NCBI GenBank assembly: GCA_963726005.1
Contig: CAVSAT010000012.1
Location: 310,001 to 374,000 of the forward strand
DNA length: 64,000 nt
Reading direction: 5' to 3'
Source: Bog-473 sp963726005
GTDB lineage: Bacteria > Actinomycetota > Acidimicrobiia > Acidimicrobiales > RAAP-2
The translations under genes were made by a program, and so were the position numbers. Below the pieces are notes generated by a model, which saw only the letters and a program-made list of their open reading frames with translations, made no database searches and was not told the DNA's origin. Below, piece by piece: positions 15,309-23,739 of this stretch (position 1 is its first letter; every line of letters starts with the position of its first letter).

Positions 15309-16610
15309 ATGCCAGTTGTGTGCACTGCGGAGGAATCCGTCGCGATGATCCGGCCGGTCGACACGATGGGATTCGGTTTGGGCCCCGCCAACCCAGACAC
15401 CTTCCTCACGGCGTTGGGTGCCCGGGACGATTGGCAGGACCTGCAGGTGGGGGGAGCGTTGTGCCTGAACTTCTACGAGGTCTTCACCAAGCAGGGCGTG
15501 ACCTATCGCTGCGGCTTCTTCGGGCCGGCCGAACGGCTGCTTCACGCGATGGGTCACCACGTCGAGCTCGTCCCGGGGGGCTTCCGCCAGTTCGCGCCGA
15601 TCCTGGCCAGGTTCTCGCCGCGCGTCATGGTGGCGCAGGCGGCCCCACCAGACGACGAGGGCAGGGTGAACCTTTCGCTTCACCTGGGTGCGACCCGGCC
15701 CGAGCTTATCCGGGCCGGTGAGGATCCGGACCGCCTTCTCATCGTCGAGGTGAACCCTAACTTGCCCCGCACGAAGAGTCTGCTCCCGGAGTTTGACAAC
15801 ACGATTGCGCTCGACGTCGTCGATGTGCTCGTCGAGACGAACGCGGCCCCATTCGTGCTCGCCGAGCCACCGACCGACGAGGTGGACGAGGCGATCGCCC
15901 GCAACGCCCTGGCGTTCGTAAAGAACGGGTCGACCCTGCAGACCGGCATCGGCGCCATCCCCAACGTCGTGGCCACGGAGCTCGCGAAGGGGCCGCTGGG
16001 CGGATTCGGCATCCACTCCGAGATGTTCACCAGCGGCCTCATGCGACTGCACCAGGCGGGCAAAGTGACCAACGACGCCAAGGGCGTCTTCGACAACGTC
16101 TCGGTCACGACGTTCGCGCTCGGGACCGCGGAGCTCTACGGTTGGCTGGACGGCAATGCCGACGTCGCTTTCCTCCCGGTCGAGACGGTCAACGACCCCA
16201 CGATCATCGCCCGGAACACCAACCTGGTCTCCATCAACGGAGCACTGTCGGTTGACCTGTACGGCCAGGTGGTGGCCGACAACATCGGCGGCAAGCAGAT
16301 CTCGGGTGTCGGCGGGCACGAGGATTTCGTCGCTGGCGCGGAGTTCCACCTCGATGCGCACTCGCTCATCTGCCTCCATTCGACCGGCGTCCACGAGGGT
16401 GAGGTCGTGTCGCACATCGTCGGGCTGCTCCCCGAAGGATCTGTGGTCTCGACACCGCGCCACCACACGGGTGTCGTCATCACCGAGTACGGCGCGGCGG
16501 AGCTCACGGGCTTGACGGTGAGTGAGCGCGCCCATCGGCTGGTCGACATCGCGCACCCTGACTTCCGGGCGGACCTGCGCAAGGTGGCCGACCAGCTCGG
16601 ACGAGCCTGA
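15309..16610 (+). CDS. Acetyl-CoA hydrolase/transferase family CoA-transferase
   Basis: A 433-residue family I CoA-transferase of the acetyl-CoA hydrolase and 4-hydroxybutyrate CoA-transferase type. The likely active-site glutamate is in GIHSEMFTSG (residue about 238), and the ligand-binding glycine pattern follows in IGGKQISGVGGHEDFVAGA. It would move CoA between acetyl-CoA and another carboxylic acid in the cytosol. Start ATG 15309 has AGGGGT before it; an extra upstream stretch from 15243 looks non-conserved. It marks the switch from the stress island to the catabolic island. Confidence 0.88.
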   Translation: MPVVCTAEESVAMIRPVDTMGFGLGPANPDTFLTALGARDDWQDLQVGGALCLNFYEVFTKQGVTYRCGFFGPAERLLHAMGHHVELVPGGFRQFAPILARFSPRVMVAQAAPPDDEGRVNLSLHLGATRPELIRAGEDPDRLLIVEVNPNLPRTKSLLPEFDNTIALDVVDVLVETNAAPFVLAEPPTDEVDEAIARNALAFVKNGSTLQTGIGAIPNVVATELAKGPLGGFGIHSEMFTSGLMRLHQAGKVTNDAKGVFDNVSVTTFALGTAELYGWLDGNADVAFLPVETVNDPTIIARNTNLVSINGALSVDLYGQVVADNIGGKQISGVGGHEDFVAGAEFHLDAHSLICLHSTGVHEGEVVSHIVGLLPEGSVVSTPRHHTGVVITEYGAAELTGLTVSERAHRLVDIAHPDFRADLRKVADQLGRA

Positions 16611-16662
16611 GCGCGTCGCCTCCCGACCAAGCAGAGTCCAGCTGCGGTCGGCCCGCTCGGTG

Positions 16663-17757
16663 CTAGGCCACGAGCTTGCGAGTCAAGTCGGTGGCGGCAA
16701 GCGGGGGAGCTTCGGCCACGACGCGGTGGATGAAGCGGCGGACGTGACGGAAGGCCTCCCGGCTGTCGTCGGCCCAGGGCATGAGGATCGGGAAGACGTG
16801 GAACATCCCCTCGAACTCCCGGGCATCGACGGGGACACCCGCCGTACGGAGGCGTGCGACGAAGCGTCGAATGGGGTCGCGGAACATCTCGTCGCCTCCC
16901 CAGGTGACGCAGGTGGGAGGAAAGTCGCCCAGGTCAGCGCGCAACGGAGCAAGGGGTGCACTGGAAGCATCGGTCCCGTGGAGGTATGCAGCCGTCGGGA
17001 TGTTCCATGGCAGGATGTCGCGGTCCGCATTCTCGGTGACGGATGGCTCGTCCAGGCGTAGGTCGACCTCGGGCGAGAACAGCACCAATCCCGCGGGCCG
17101 GACCGGCTCGACGTGCTCGGGGCGTTCGAGAAGCAGCGTGTTGGCCAGTCCGCCACCACCCGAGTCGCCGGCCAGGAAGATGCGCTCGCGCGGTATGCCC
17201 AGGGCGACGAGCTCCGCGTACACGGCCGAAGCGTCCTCAACCCCGGCCGGATAGGGGAACTCCGGGGCCAGCCGGTAGTCGGCGACGAACGTGGCGCACT
17301 CGGTCTCCCGGCACACCCGCGCGGTGAAGAACGCGTACATCGTCGGCGACGTGCCGATGTACCCGCCCCCGTGGAAGTAGAGGATCACCCCGACGGGTCG
17401 GCGGCGGCGAGGCACATAGAGGATGCCCGGGACGCCACCGAACTCCGTGGCATGGCTCTCGACGTCGAGGGAACGGACAAACGGCGGCATGATCAACTGG
17501 CAGATCTCGTCCAACACGAGTTCGAGCGACCGGAACTCGGGAATGCGCAACGACGAGGCGAAGCCCATGAAGGAGCGGATCACCTCTCGGGTGACCGAGA
17601 TTCCCAGGTTGGGCAGGAGCGAGGAAGGACCCTCGAACGGACGGCGGAACGGCACTCGTGCCAACGCCGTCGCGAGCTGTTGCGCCAACAGCGACACGTC
17701 GAGCGCCGTGATGGCAGCCGGTGCGGTCTGTACCTCCGGACGGTTGCCCATTGCCAT
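16663..17757 (-). CDS. Alpha/beta hydrolase, HSL-family esterase
   Basis: A 364-residue esterase of the hormone-sensitive lipase family. The oxyanion motif HGGG lies in LYFHGGGYIGTS, the nucleophile in GDSGGGGLAN, the acid in GGDEMFRDP and the histidine in EGMFHVFP, so the triad is complete. It should hydrolyse short to medium acyl esters in the cytosol. The first 100 residues form the usual cap. The start near 17757 (MAMGNRPE) is chosen over an upstream ATG at 17838 whose extension looks non-conserved. The substrate is unknown; it neighbours a VOC/EthD pair. Confidence 0.88.
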   Translation of the reverse strand: MAMGNRPEVQTAPAAITALDVSLLAQQLATALARVPFRRPFEGPSSLLPNLGISVTREVIRSFMGFASSLRIPEFRSLELVLDEICQLIMPPFVRSLDVESHATEFGGVPGILYVPRRRRPVGVILYFHGGGYIGTSPTMYAFFTARVCRETECATFVADYRLAPEFPYPAGVEDASAVYAELVALGIPRERIFLAGDSGGGGLANTLLLERPEHVEPVRPAGLVLFSPEVDLRLDEPSVTENADRDILPWNIPTAAYLHGTDASSAPLAPLRADLGDFPPTCVTWGGDEMFRDPIRRFVARLRTAGVPVDAREFEGMFHVFPILMPWADDSREAFRHVRRFIHRVVAEAPPLAATDLTRKLVA

Positions 17758-17915
17758 TACGTCCCACGCTCCCGAAGCCCACAGCCGGCCTGGCGCTGTC
17801 GGGGTCAAACTTAGAACCAGATGCGAACAGGCAGCCACGCGTGTCCGCTTCCTTGCGCCGCCTCACGATGATGGGCCGTGGTGGGCACGCCGGAGCCAGC
17901 GGACGAATCCGTCCG

Positions 17916-17927
17916 CATACAATATAC
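17916..17927 (+). promoter_or_regulatory. AT-rich promoter element before VOC gene
   Basis: CATACAATATAC contains a TACAAT -10-like hexamer, about 65 bp before the VOC gene start. It is one of several such AT islands in this otherwise GC-rich region. Confidence 0.45.
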
Positions 17928-17987
17928 TTACGCGTCCGGGCCGGACTTACTGGGCTCGCCGCTGTACCGAGTCGACAAGGAGAAGCG

Positions 17988-18803
17988 ATGACGAGCTGGC
18001 TGGGTCAGTACTGCCTCAATGTCGCGGACCTCGAGCGCGCGGTTGCCTTCTACACATCCCTCGGCCTCACGTGCACGAGCCGGACCGAGATCCCCGATGC
18101 GTTCGAAGCGATCGTGGAGAACGCGTCGGGCGGCTCGAACTTCCAGATCGCTCAGCAGAAGAACCAGTCAGGTCCATTGGACCTCGGCACGGGTTTCTGG
18201 AAGCTGTACCTCAACACCCACGACCTCGATGCGACCTTCGAAGACGCCGTCGCGCATGGGGCGACCGTGGAGTCAGCGCCCCAGCGGATGGAGCGGTGGC
18301 CGGTGAGTATCGCATTCGTGCGCGACCTCGACGGTTACCTCGTCGAGTTGGTGACACGTCATCCCTGGCCCGACAGCGTGCCGGCGATTGGACCCTGGCT
18401 TGGGCAGTACTGCCTCAACGTCACCGATATCGAGGCCTCCATCGCCTTCTTCGAGCTGATGGGCCTTGACTGCACGAGCAGGACTGAGATCGAGCATGCT
18501 CACGAAGCAATACTGGAGAACCAAGAGCGCGGGTCGAAGCTGCAACTGGCGCAACAGCTCGACCAAAATGGCCCGATCCGAATGGGTTCGATGTGGAAGC
18601 TCTACGTGCACACCGACGACTGCCAGCGCCTACACGATGCGGCGGTTGGAGCGGGGGCCCGCTCCATCATGGAGCCCACGCACCTGGATCGTTGGCCGGT
18701 CACCATGGCCTACGTCGAGGGGCCCGACGGCTATCTGGTCGAGCTGGTGCAGCGCGACGCCGAACGACAACCCCAACCGCTCGAAAGGAGCTCTCCGCCA
18801 TGA
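17988..18803 (+). CDS. VOC family protein with two tandem glyoxalase-like domains
   Basis: A 271-residue protein made of two closely similar halves. Residues 3-125 and 131-255 both begin with WLGQYCLNV and share the patterns SRTEI, FWKLY or MWKLY, RWPV and DGYLVEL. This is the vicinal oxygen chelate fold used by glyoxalases, dioxygenases and epimerases. The halves are similar enough to indicate an internal duplication. AAGGAGAAG precedes the ATG. Its stop overlaps the start of an EthD-like gene, so they are co-translated. The reaction is unknown. Confidence 0.85.
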   Translation: MTSWLGQYCLNVADLERAVAFYTSLGLTCTSRTEIPDAFEAIVENASGGSNFQIAQQKNQSGPLDLGTGFWKLYLNTHDLDATFEDAVAHGATVESAPQRMERWPVSIAFVRDLDGYLVELVTRHPWPDSVPAIGPWLGQYCLNVTDIEASIAFFELMGLDCTSRTEIEHAHEAILENQERGSKLQLAQQLDQNGPIRMGSMWKLYVHTDDCQRLHDAAVGAGARSIMEPTHLDRWPVTMAYVEGPDGYLVELVQRDAERQPQPLERSSPP

Positions 18804-19084
18804 TGCGATTCTCCGTCCTGTACCCCGCCACCGATGGTGCGGACTTCGACCACGAGTACTACCACGCGAAACACGTACCGCTCTGCGCGGACACCTGGAA
18901 GCCAGCCCGGGTGGAGATCGACCGAGGGGTCGATGGCCCCTACGTCGCAGCAGTGCACTTTCTGTTCGACTCGGCCGAGGCCTTCCAGGCAGCGCTGGCC
19001 AGCGAAGGCACCGCGGCCATCACGGCGGATGTCGCCGCATACACCCAGATTCAGCCGGTTATGCAGATCAGCGAGACATTCTGA
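18800..19084 (+). CDS. EthD family reductase-like protein
   Basis: A 94-residue dimeric alpha-beta barrel protein: RFSVLYPATDGADFDHEYYH, then HVPLC, the EthD-type Dxx YYxxxHVPL pattern, and a terminal strand VMQISETF. The ATG overlaps the VOC stop (ATGATG), preceded by AAAGGAG at 18784-18790. It is a second EthD-like protein in this window, unlike the longer one at 3490. The pair VOC-EthD suggests work on one small oxygenated metabolite. Confidence 0.8.
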   Translation: MMRFSVLYPATDGADFDHEYYHAKHVPLCADTWKPARVEIDRGVDGPYVAAVHFLFDSAEAFQAALASEGTAAITADVAAYTQIQPVMQISETF

Positions 19085-19154
19085 GCTGTCCACCCGAGGG
19101 CGCGGGACCCGAGTTACTCAGAGGCATCCTTTCCGCTCCTCGTCCGCCACGAAG

Positions 19155-19868
19155 TCAGACGGCCTGACGGACCGCGTTCCGCTCGTGGAAGAGGTCCACG
19201 ACCATCTCCGCCTGGTGGCTCAGCATCTTTTCGTACTCGCGGGCAGCCTTGTCCCCGTCGCCCTCGCGGATGGCCTTGACGATGGCGGCGAGACCCTTTC
19301 GCTCGGGCTCGACCGCCCTCGGAACGAGCACGAAGAACGGCCCGGGAACGAGACGCGACATGGCACGAAGTACGACGGTGATACGAGGGGAGCGGGCGGA
19401 CTCCACCACCGTGCTGTGGAACGCGAAGGCCAGCTCCTCAATGCGCACCAGGTCATCCGTCGCGCGCATCTGCTTGAGAAGCTCGGCCAGCCTGGCGACC
19501 GTTTCGGGATCTTGGCGTTGGGCGGCGCGCCGAGCCGCGAGCCCGTACACCAGACCGAACAACTCGAAGTGATCACGGATGATCTGCTCGTCGAACGCGT
19601 TGACGAATGTGCCGCGGTGCAGCTTGGTGGTCACCCAACCCTCGCGTTCGAGGGCGATGATCGCCTCGCGAATCGGTATCCGGCTGACGCCCACGGCCTT
19701 GGCCACGGCGTCCTGGGGCAGGCGCATGCCCTCGTGCAGCTGCCCATCGAAGATCAAGCGGCGGATATAGGCGGCCGCCTGCTCGCCGCTGCCCTTCCGG
19801 ACCACTGCACCGGGTGACGCAGGTATCGAGCCGTCTTCGGAGTTCACCTCATCGGCCGATCGTGACAT
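19155..19868 (-). CDS. GntR family transcriptional regulator (FCD subfamily)
   Basis: A 237-residue regulator. The winged helix-turn-helix spans residues about 28-95 (AYIRRLIFDGQLHEGMRLPQ, VAKAVGVSRIPIREAIIALE, REGWV), and the rest is an all-helical FCD ligand domain (FELFGLVYGLAARRAAQR, then a His-containing HSTVVESARSP). FCD regulators bind small organic acids through a metal held by Asp and His residues. It sits between the VOC/EthD operon and a divergent amidohydrolase gene, and probably controls one of them. An AT-rich stretch at 19871-19889 lies just upstream of its start. Confidence 0.88.
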   Translation of the reverse strand: MSRSADEVNSEDGSIPASPGAVVRKGSGEQAAAYIRRLIFDGQLHEGMRLPQDAVAKAVGVSRIPIREAIIALEREGWVTTKLHRGTFVNAFDEQIIRDHFELFGLVYGLAARRAAQRQDPETVARLAELLKQMRATDDLVRIEELAFAFHSTVVESARSPRITVVLRAMSRLVPGPFFVLVPRAVEPERKGLAAIVKAIREGDGDKAAREYEKMLSHQAEMVVDLFHERNAVRQAV

Positions 19869-20057
19869 TGATACATCATATTCTCTACAGAATCCCGAAC
19901 GGGCACTTCCGCGGCACGGTCGCCGGCTGCGCCATCGCCGACGGCGGGATTTCCAGGGCGGGCCGGACGACGGCGCACACTCCCTGGCGGCCCACCCGCG
20001 TCCCTCTCGCCCGTGGCCGTCTGCCCCGGGGCGGGGTGGGCCGTGGGCGACCAAACG

Positions 20058-20075
20058 CATAAGATATCTGATATC
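20058..20075 (+). promoter_or_regulatory. AT-rich promoter/operator with repeated GATATC
   Basis: CATAAGATATCTGATATC holds a TAAGAT -10-like hexamer and two GATATC copies eight bases apart. It precedes the amidohydrolase start by 28 bp and lies in the divergent gap shared with a GntR gene, so it may be the GntR operator. Confidence 0.45.
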
Positions 20076-20102
20076 CGGAATCCTGCCGAAGGGAGGGCAC
20101 CA

Positions 20103-21350
20103 GTGGTCCATGCCGTCGAGGTCGACCAGGCCAGCGCGAGTGACGAGGCCCTGGCGCGGATTCCCCCGATCGTCGACCTGGACGCTCACGTCGTGGAGCC
20201 GCCCGACGTCTGGTCGAGCCGCCTGCCGGCCCGCTTCCGGGGGGCCGGACCGCACATCGAGCTGTTGCCGGCCGGTGTCCCGAAGCTCGTCGGTTCAGGC
20301 TACGTGGAGGAGCCCGGAACCGACGGTCCCGACGTGGCCTGGTGGTGCTATGAGGACCACCGGGCCTCGCTCAAGCGCACGATCGCTGCAGCCGGTTTTC
20401 CGAGGGACGAGATTCAGCTGCGAGGCGTCCGCTACGACGAGATGCGTCCCGGGTGTTGGCGCGTACGCGAGCGGCTCGAGGACATGGACGTCAACGGGGT
20501 GCAGGCCCAGTTGTGCTTTCCGAACTACCCCCGGTTCTGTGGTCAGCAATTCCTCTGGGGCAAGGACCGGGACCTGGCGCGCCTGTGCGTCGAGGCCTAC
20601 AACGACTGGATGGTGGAGGAGTGGTGCGGGGAAGCCGGCGGACGGCTGATACCCCTGTGCCTCGTTCCGTTGTGGGATGCCGAGCAGGCGGCCGCCGAGG
20701 TGACGCGCAACGCCGAGCGCGGCGTGCGGGCGGTGGCGTTCACGGAGCTGCCGACGTACCTCGATCTGCCGAGCCTGTACTCCGGTTATTGGGATCCCTT
20801 CCTCGCAGCATGTGAAGACACGGGCACGGTGGTGTGCATGCACATCGGTTCGGGTACGAAGACGCCGCAGGCCTCACCCGACGCCCCGGACGCCGTCGCC
20901 GCCACCATCCTTTTCGGCAACAGCGTGGCGAGCCTCGCCGACGTCCTCTTTTCGGGAACCCTGCACCGATTCCCGGATCTGCGCCTGATGTACGCCGAGG
21001 CCCAGATCGGCTGGATCCCCTACGTCTTGGAGCGGGCCGACGACGTCTGGATGACCCACCGGGGCTGGAGCAACTCGCAACGGGACTGCCCGGCGCTGCC
21101 GTCCAGCTACTACGCGCGCGGGAATGTCGTGAGCTGCTTCTTCAAGGATCCCGTGGGCATCACGTTGCTCGACGAGGTCGGGGTCGACAACGTCGTCTTC
21201 GAGACGGACTATCCCCACTCGGACAGCACGTGGCCCGAGTCGCGCCGGGCTGCGGCCGAGCAGTTCGGCCACCTCGATCCGGTGGCGATCCGGAAGATCG
21301 CCCGACAGAACGCAATCGACCTGTTGGGCCTCACACTCTCGGATCCGTAG
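20103..21350 (+). CDS. Amidohydrolase family 2 protein
   Basis: A 415-residue TIM-barrel hydrolase or decarboxylase of the amidohydrolase-2 (ACMSD-like) family. The N-terminal metal motif is DAHVVEPPD (D-x-H in place of H-x-H), GLNAVAG-like features are absent, MRPGCW and RERLEDMDVNGVQAQLCFPN follow, then a histidine in MHIGSG and the terminal ETDYPHSDSTWP with the catalytic Asp. The GTG start at 20103 has GGGAGGG at 20091-20097. It is related to the proteins at 30398 and 47807. Substrate unknown; metal-dependent C-C or C-N cleavage of a carboxylated intermediate is likely. Confidence 0.88.
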   Translation: MVHAVEVDQASASDEALARIPPIVDLDAHVVEPPDVWSSRLPARFRGAGPHIELLPAGVPKLVGSGYVEEPGTDGPDVAWWCYEDHRASLKRTIAAAGFPRDEIQLRGVRYDEMRPGCWRVRERLEDMDVNGVQAQLCFPNYPRFCGQQFLWGKDRDLARLCVEAYNDWMVEEWCGEAGGRLIPLCLVPLWDAEQAAAEVTRNAERGVRAVAFTELPTYLDLPSLYSGYWDPFLAACEDTGTVVCMHIGSGTKTPQASPDAPDAVAATILFGNSVASLADVLFSGTLHRFPDLRLMYAEAQIGWIPYVLERADDVWMTHRGWSNSQRDCPALPSSYYARGNVVSCFFKDPVGITLLDEVGVDNVVFETDYPHSDSTWPESRRAAAEQFGHLDPVAIRKIARQNAIDLLGLTLSDP

Positions 21351-21379
21351 CGCGGGCCCACCGAACGCGGCGGCCGTCG

Positions 21380-22294
21380 CTACAAGAAACGCAGGCCCGG
21401 TGTCGCCACGCGGAAGACGTCGGTGGCCAATGCCTTTCCGAGCTGCGCGGCGTCCCAGCGTTGCTGCCCGGACGCAACCTCGGCACCCTCCCGCCACCCG
21501 TGCATCCAGATGACCCGGTCGTGAATGGACCGGATGACCTGCCCGGTGATCATCTGGGACTCGTCGCTGGCCAGCCAGGCCACGAGGGGAGAGCTGTTCG
21601 CCGGGTCCATGGGCTGCCACTCCTCTGCGGGCACCTCGTCGGGCTCGACGACGGGGGGCGCTTGGGGCATCGTGCCCGTCAGCCGGGTCGCGCCCGCGGG
21701 GCCAACCGCGTTGGCGGTGACGCCATAGGCACCGAGTTCCTGGGCCAGGGTGAGGGTCAAGCCGACGATGGCGGCCTTCGCCGAGGCGTAGGCGGTCTGG
21801 CCGAAGTTGCCGGTGAGCCCGGCGCCGGACGTGGTGTTGATGATCCGGCCGATCACTCGATCGCCGGACTTGGCTCGGTTGCGCCAGTGGACCGCACCGT
21901 GATGGGAGCACGACCACGTCCCGCGGAGATGGACGCGGATGACAGCGTCGAAGTCGTCGGGCTTCATGTTCCAGATCGCCGCGTCGCGCACGATGCCGGC
22001 GTTGTTGACCAGGATGTCGAGCTGGCCCCACCGCGTCACTGCGGTGTCGATCAGGTGCCCCGCCTGTTCGTGGTCCGCCACGTCGCCGTAATCGGCGACC
22101 GCCTCGCCACCCCGGTCGCTGATCAGGCCCACGGTCACATCCGCGTCACGACCAGCGCCCTCGCCGTGCACCGACGACCCGAGGTCGTTGACCACGACCC
22201 GGGCTCCTTGCCGAGCCAATTCGAGCGCGTGCCCCCGCCCGATGCCGTGCCCGGCGCCCGTGACGATCGCGACCTTCCCGTCGAGTAATCCCAC
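21380..22294 (-). CDS. SDR family oxidoreductase (3-hydroxyacyl-CoA dehydrogenase-like)
   Basis: A 304-residue short-chain dehydrogenase. The cofactor motif TGAGHGIG is near residue 12, NNAG near 95 and the catalytic YASAK in GQTAYASAKAAIVGL. The VVNDLGSSVHGEG segment is typical of the hydroxyacyl-CoA dehydrogenase domain of multifunctional beta-oxidation enzymes, so oxidation of a 3-hydroxyacyl-CoA with NAD is likely. The GTG start at 22294 is fixed by AAGGAGG just upstream. It is divergent from the thiolase-fold pair and shares a 56-bp promoter gap. Confidence 0.9.
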   Translation of the reverse strand: MGLLDGKVAIVTGAGHGIGRGHALELARQGARVVVNDLGSSVHGEGAGRDADVTVGLISDRGGEAVADYGDVADHEQAGHLIDTAVTRWGQLDILVNNAGIVRDAAIWNMKPDDFDAVIRVHLRGTWSCSHHGAVHWRNRAKSGDRVIGRIINTTSGAGLTGNFGQTAYASAKAAIVGLTLTLAQELGAYGVTANAVGPAGATRLTGTMPQAPPVVEPDEVPAEEWQPMDPANSSPLVAWLASDESQMITGQVIRSIHDRVIWMHGWREGAEVASGQQRWDAAQLGKALATDVFRVATPGLRFL

Positions 22295-22310
22295 GTCAAC
22301 CTCCTTGATT

Positions 22311-22325
22311 GGATAAAAGATACAT
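22311..22325. promoter_or_regulatory. AT-rich divergent promoter element
   Basis: GGATAAAAGATACAT is the only AT-rich stretch in the 56-bp gap between the SDR and the HMG-CoA synthase-like gene, so it probably provides -10 elements for one or both directions. Confidence 0.4.
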
Positions 22326-22350
22326 GCGATTCGGAGGGTAAACTGCGGGG

Positions 22351-23739
22351 ATGCGCGGCATTCTCGGACACGGCACGTACATCCCCTATCGCCGACTCGA
22401 CCTGTCGACGGTGGCCGAGGTGGCCGGAGCGGGGGGCCGCAAGGGCACCCGGGCGGTGGCCTCCTACGACGAGGACGCGACGACGATGGCGGTCGAGGCC
22501 TCCAGAGCCGCCCGTCGCGCGGTGCCCGAGGCAGCGATCGAGTCTCTGTGGTTCGCGACGGTGTCACCGCCGTACCTCGACAAGACGAACGCGTCGGCCG
22601 TCCACGCCGCTCTCCGCTTGCCCGAGGAGTGCGGCTCGTACGACGTGATCGGGTCGGTCCGCGGTGCGATGGGGGCGTTGCGGGCCGCGGCCGCCCAAAC
22701 GGGACCCGCGCTGGCCGTTGCGGCGGACCTTCGCGCGGGCTTGGCCGGCGGCCCGGACGAGGCGTACTTCGGCGACGGGGCGGCGGCGCTCGTCGTCGGC
22801 GACGAGACCGACGGCGCCATCGTCGCAGAGCTGGGCGCGTGGGTTTCACTGACCGACGAGTTCGTCGATCGGTGGCGCCGTCCCACCGAAGAGCGTTCAC
22901 GGGTGTGGGAGGAGCGCTTCGGGGAGGTGCGGTACGGCGCCATCGGCAAGGACGCGCTCGACCGCCTGTTCAAGTCGACCGGAACGGGACCCGAGGACGT
23001 GGACCATCTCATCGTCACCGGGACCCACAGTCGTGCGTGCCGCGCCGTGGCCCAGCGGTCGGGGGTCCCGGCCGATCGCGTGGTGGACGATCTCGGCGCG
23101 GTCGTGGGCAACACGGGAGCGGCCCACCCCTTCTTCCTCCTGTCCGCCACGCTCGAACAGGCGGAGCCCGACCAGACGATCCTGCTCCTGGTGCTGGCCG
23201 ACGGCGCCGAGGCGCTCATGGTCCGGACCACGCCGGCGGTCGGGCAACGCCCAGCCGGTGGCTCAGTGGCCCGCCAGCTCAAAGGCGGCGCACCGATCTC
23301 CTACGGCCGGTACCTGTCCTGGCGGGGAATGCTGCCCGTCGAGCCCCCACGGCGCCCCGAGCCTGCCCGCACGTCCTCGTCTGCGGCGGCCCGGTCCGTC
23401 CCGTGGAAGTTCGGTTTCGAGGGTTCGCGGTCCCCCGACGGGTCCGTGCACCTCCCACCCCTGCCGGCCGACGGTGTGCACCTGGCCATGGCGGACGCGC
23501 GGGGGACGGTGACGACCTTCACGATCGACCGGCTCTCCTACACTCCGAGCCCGCCGATGGTGTTCGCCGTCGTCGACTTCGACGGGGGAGGTCGGGTGCC
23601 ACTCGAGTTGACCGACGTGGACGCGGCGGAGGTCCGGGTGGGCGACGTGGTGGAGATGGCCTTCCGGCGGCTCTCGACCGCCGACGGGATCCACAATTAC
23701 TTCTGGAAGGCACGACCGTACCGGAAAGGCGACGACTGA
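22351..23739 (+). CDS. HMG-CoA synthase-like thiolase-fold protein fused to DUF35 OB-fold domain
   Basis: A 462-residue protein. Residues about 1-320 are a condensing-enzyme fold of the HMG-CoA synthase type (GTYIPYRRLD, later GNTGAAHPFFLLSATLE). Residues about 340-460 are an OB-fold of the DUF35 type (FTIDRLSYTPSPP, VGDVVEMAFRRL). At the position of the nucleophilic cysteine the protein has valine (YDVIGSVRGAMGAL), so ordinary Claisen condensation is doubtful. The stop overlaps the start of a normal thiolase. It may be a CoA-binding scaffold or a thiolase partner. Confidence 0.85.
   Translation: MRGILGHGTYIPYRRLDLSTVAEVAGAGGRKGTRAVASYDEDATTMAVEASRAARRAVPEAAIESLWFATVSPPYLDKTNASAVHAALRLPEECGSYDVIGSVRGAMGALRAAAAQTGPALAVAADLRAGLAGGPDEAYFGDGAAALVVGDETDGAIVAELGAWVSLTDEFVDRWRRPTEERSRVWEERFGEVRYGAIGKDALDRLFKSTGTGPEDVDHLIVTGTHSRACRAVAQRSGVPADRVVDDLGAVVGNTGAAHPFFLLSATLEQAEPDQTILLLVLADGAEALMVRTTPAVGQRPAGGSVARQLKGGAPISYGRYLSWRGMLPVEPPRRPEPARTSSSAAARSVPWKFGFEGSRSPDGSVHLPPLPADGVHLAMADARGTVTTFTIDRLSYTPSPPMVFAVVDFDGGGRVPLELTDVDAAEVRVGDVVEMAFRRLSTADGIHNYFWKARPYRKGDD

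Noticed and set aside
22295..22900. Upstream extension of the SDR frame to 506 codons
   Set aside because: The extension is arginine- and proline-rich and runs antisense to the HMG-CoA synthase-like gene; the GTG at 22294 has a strong ribosome binding site.
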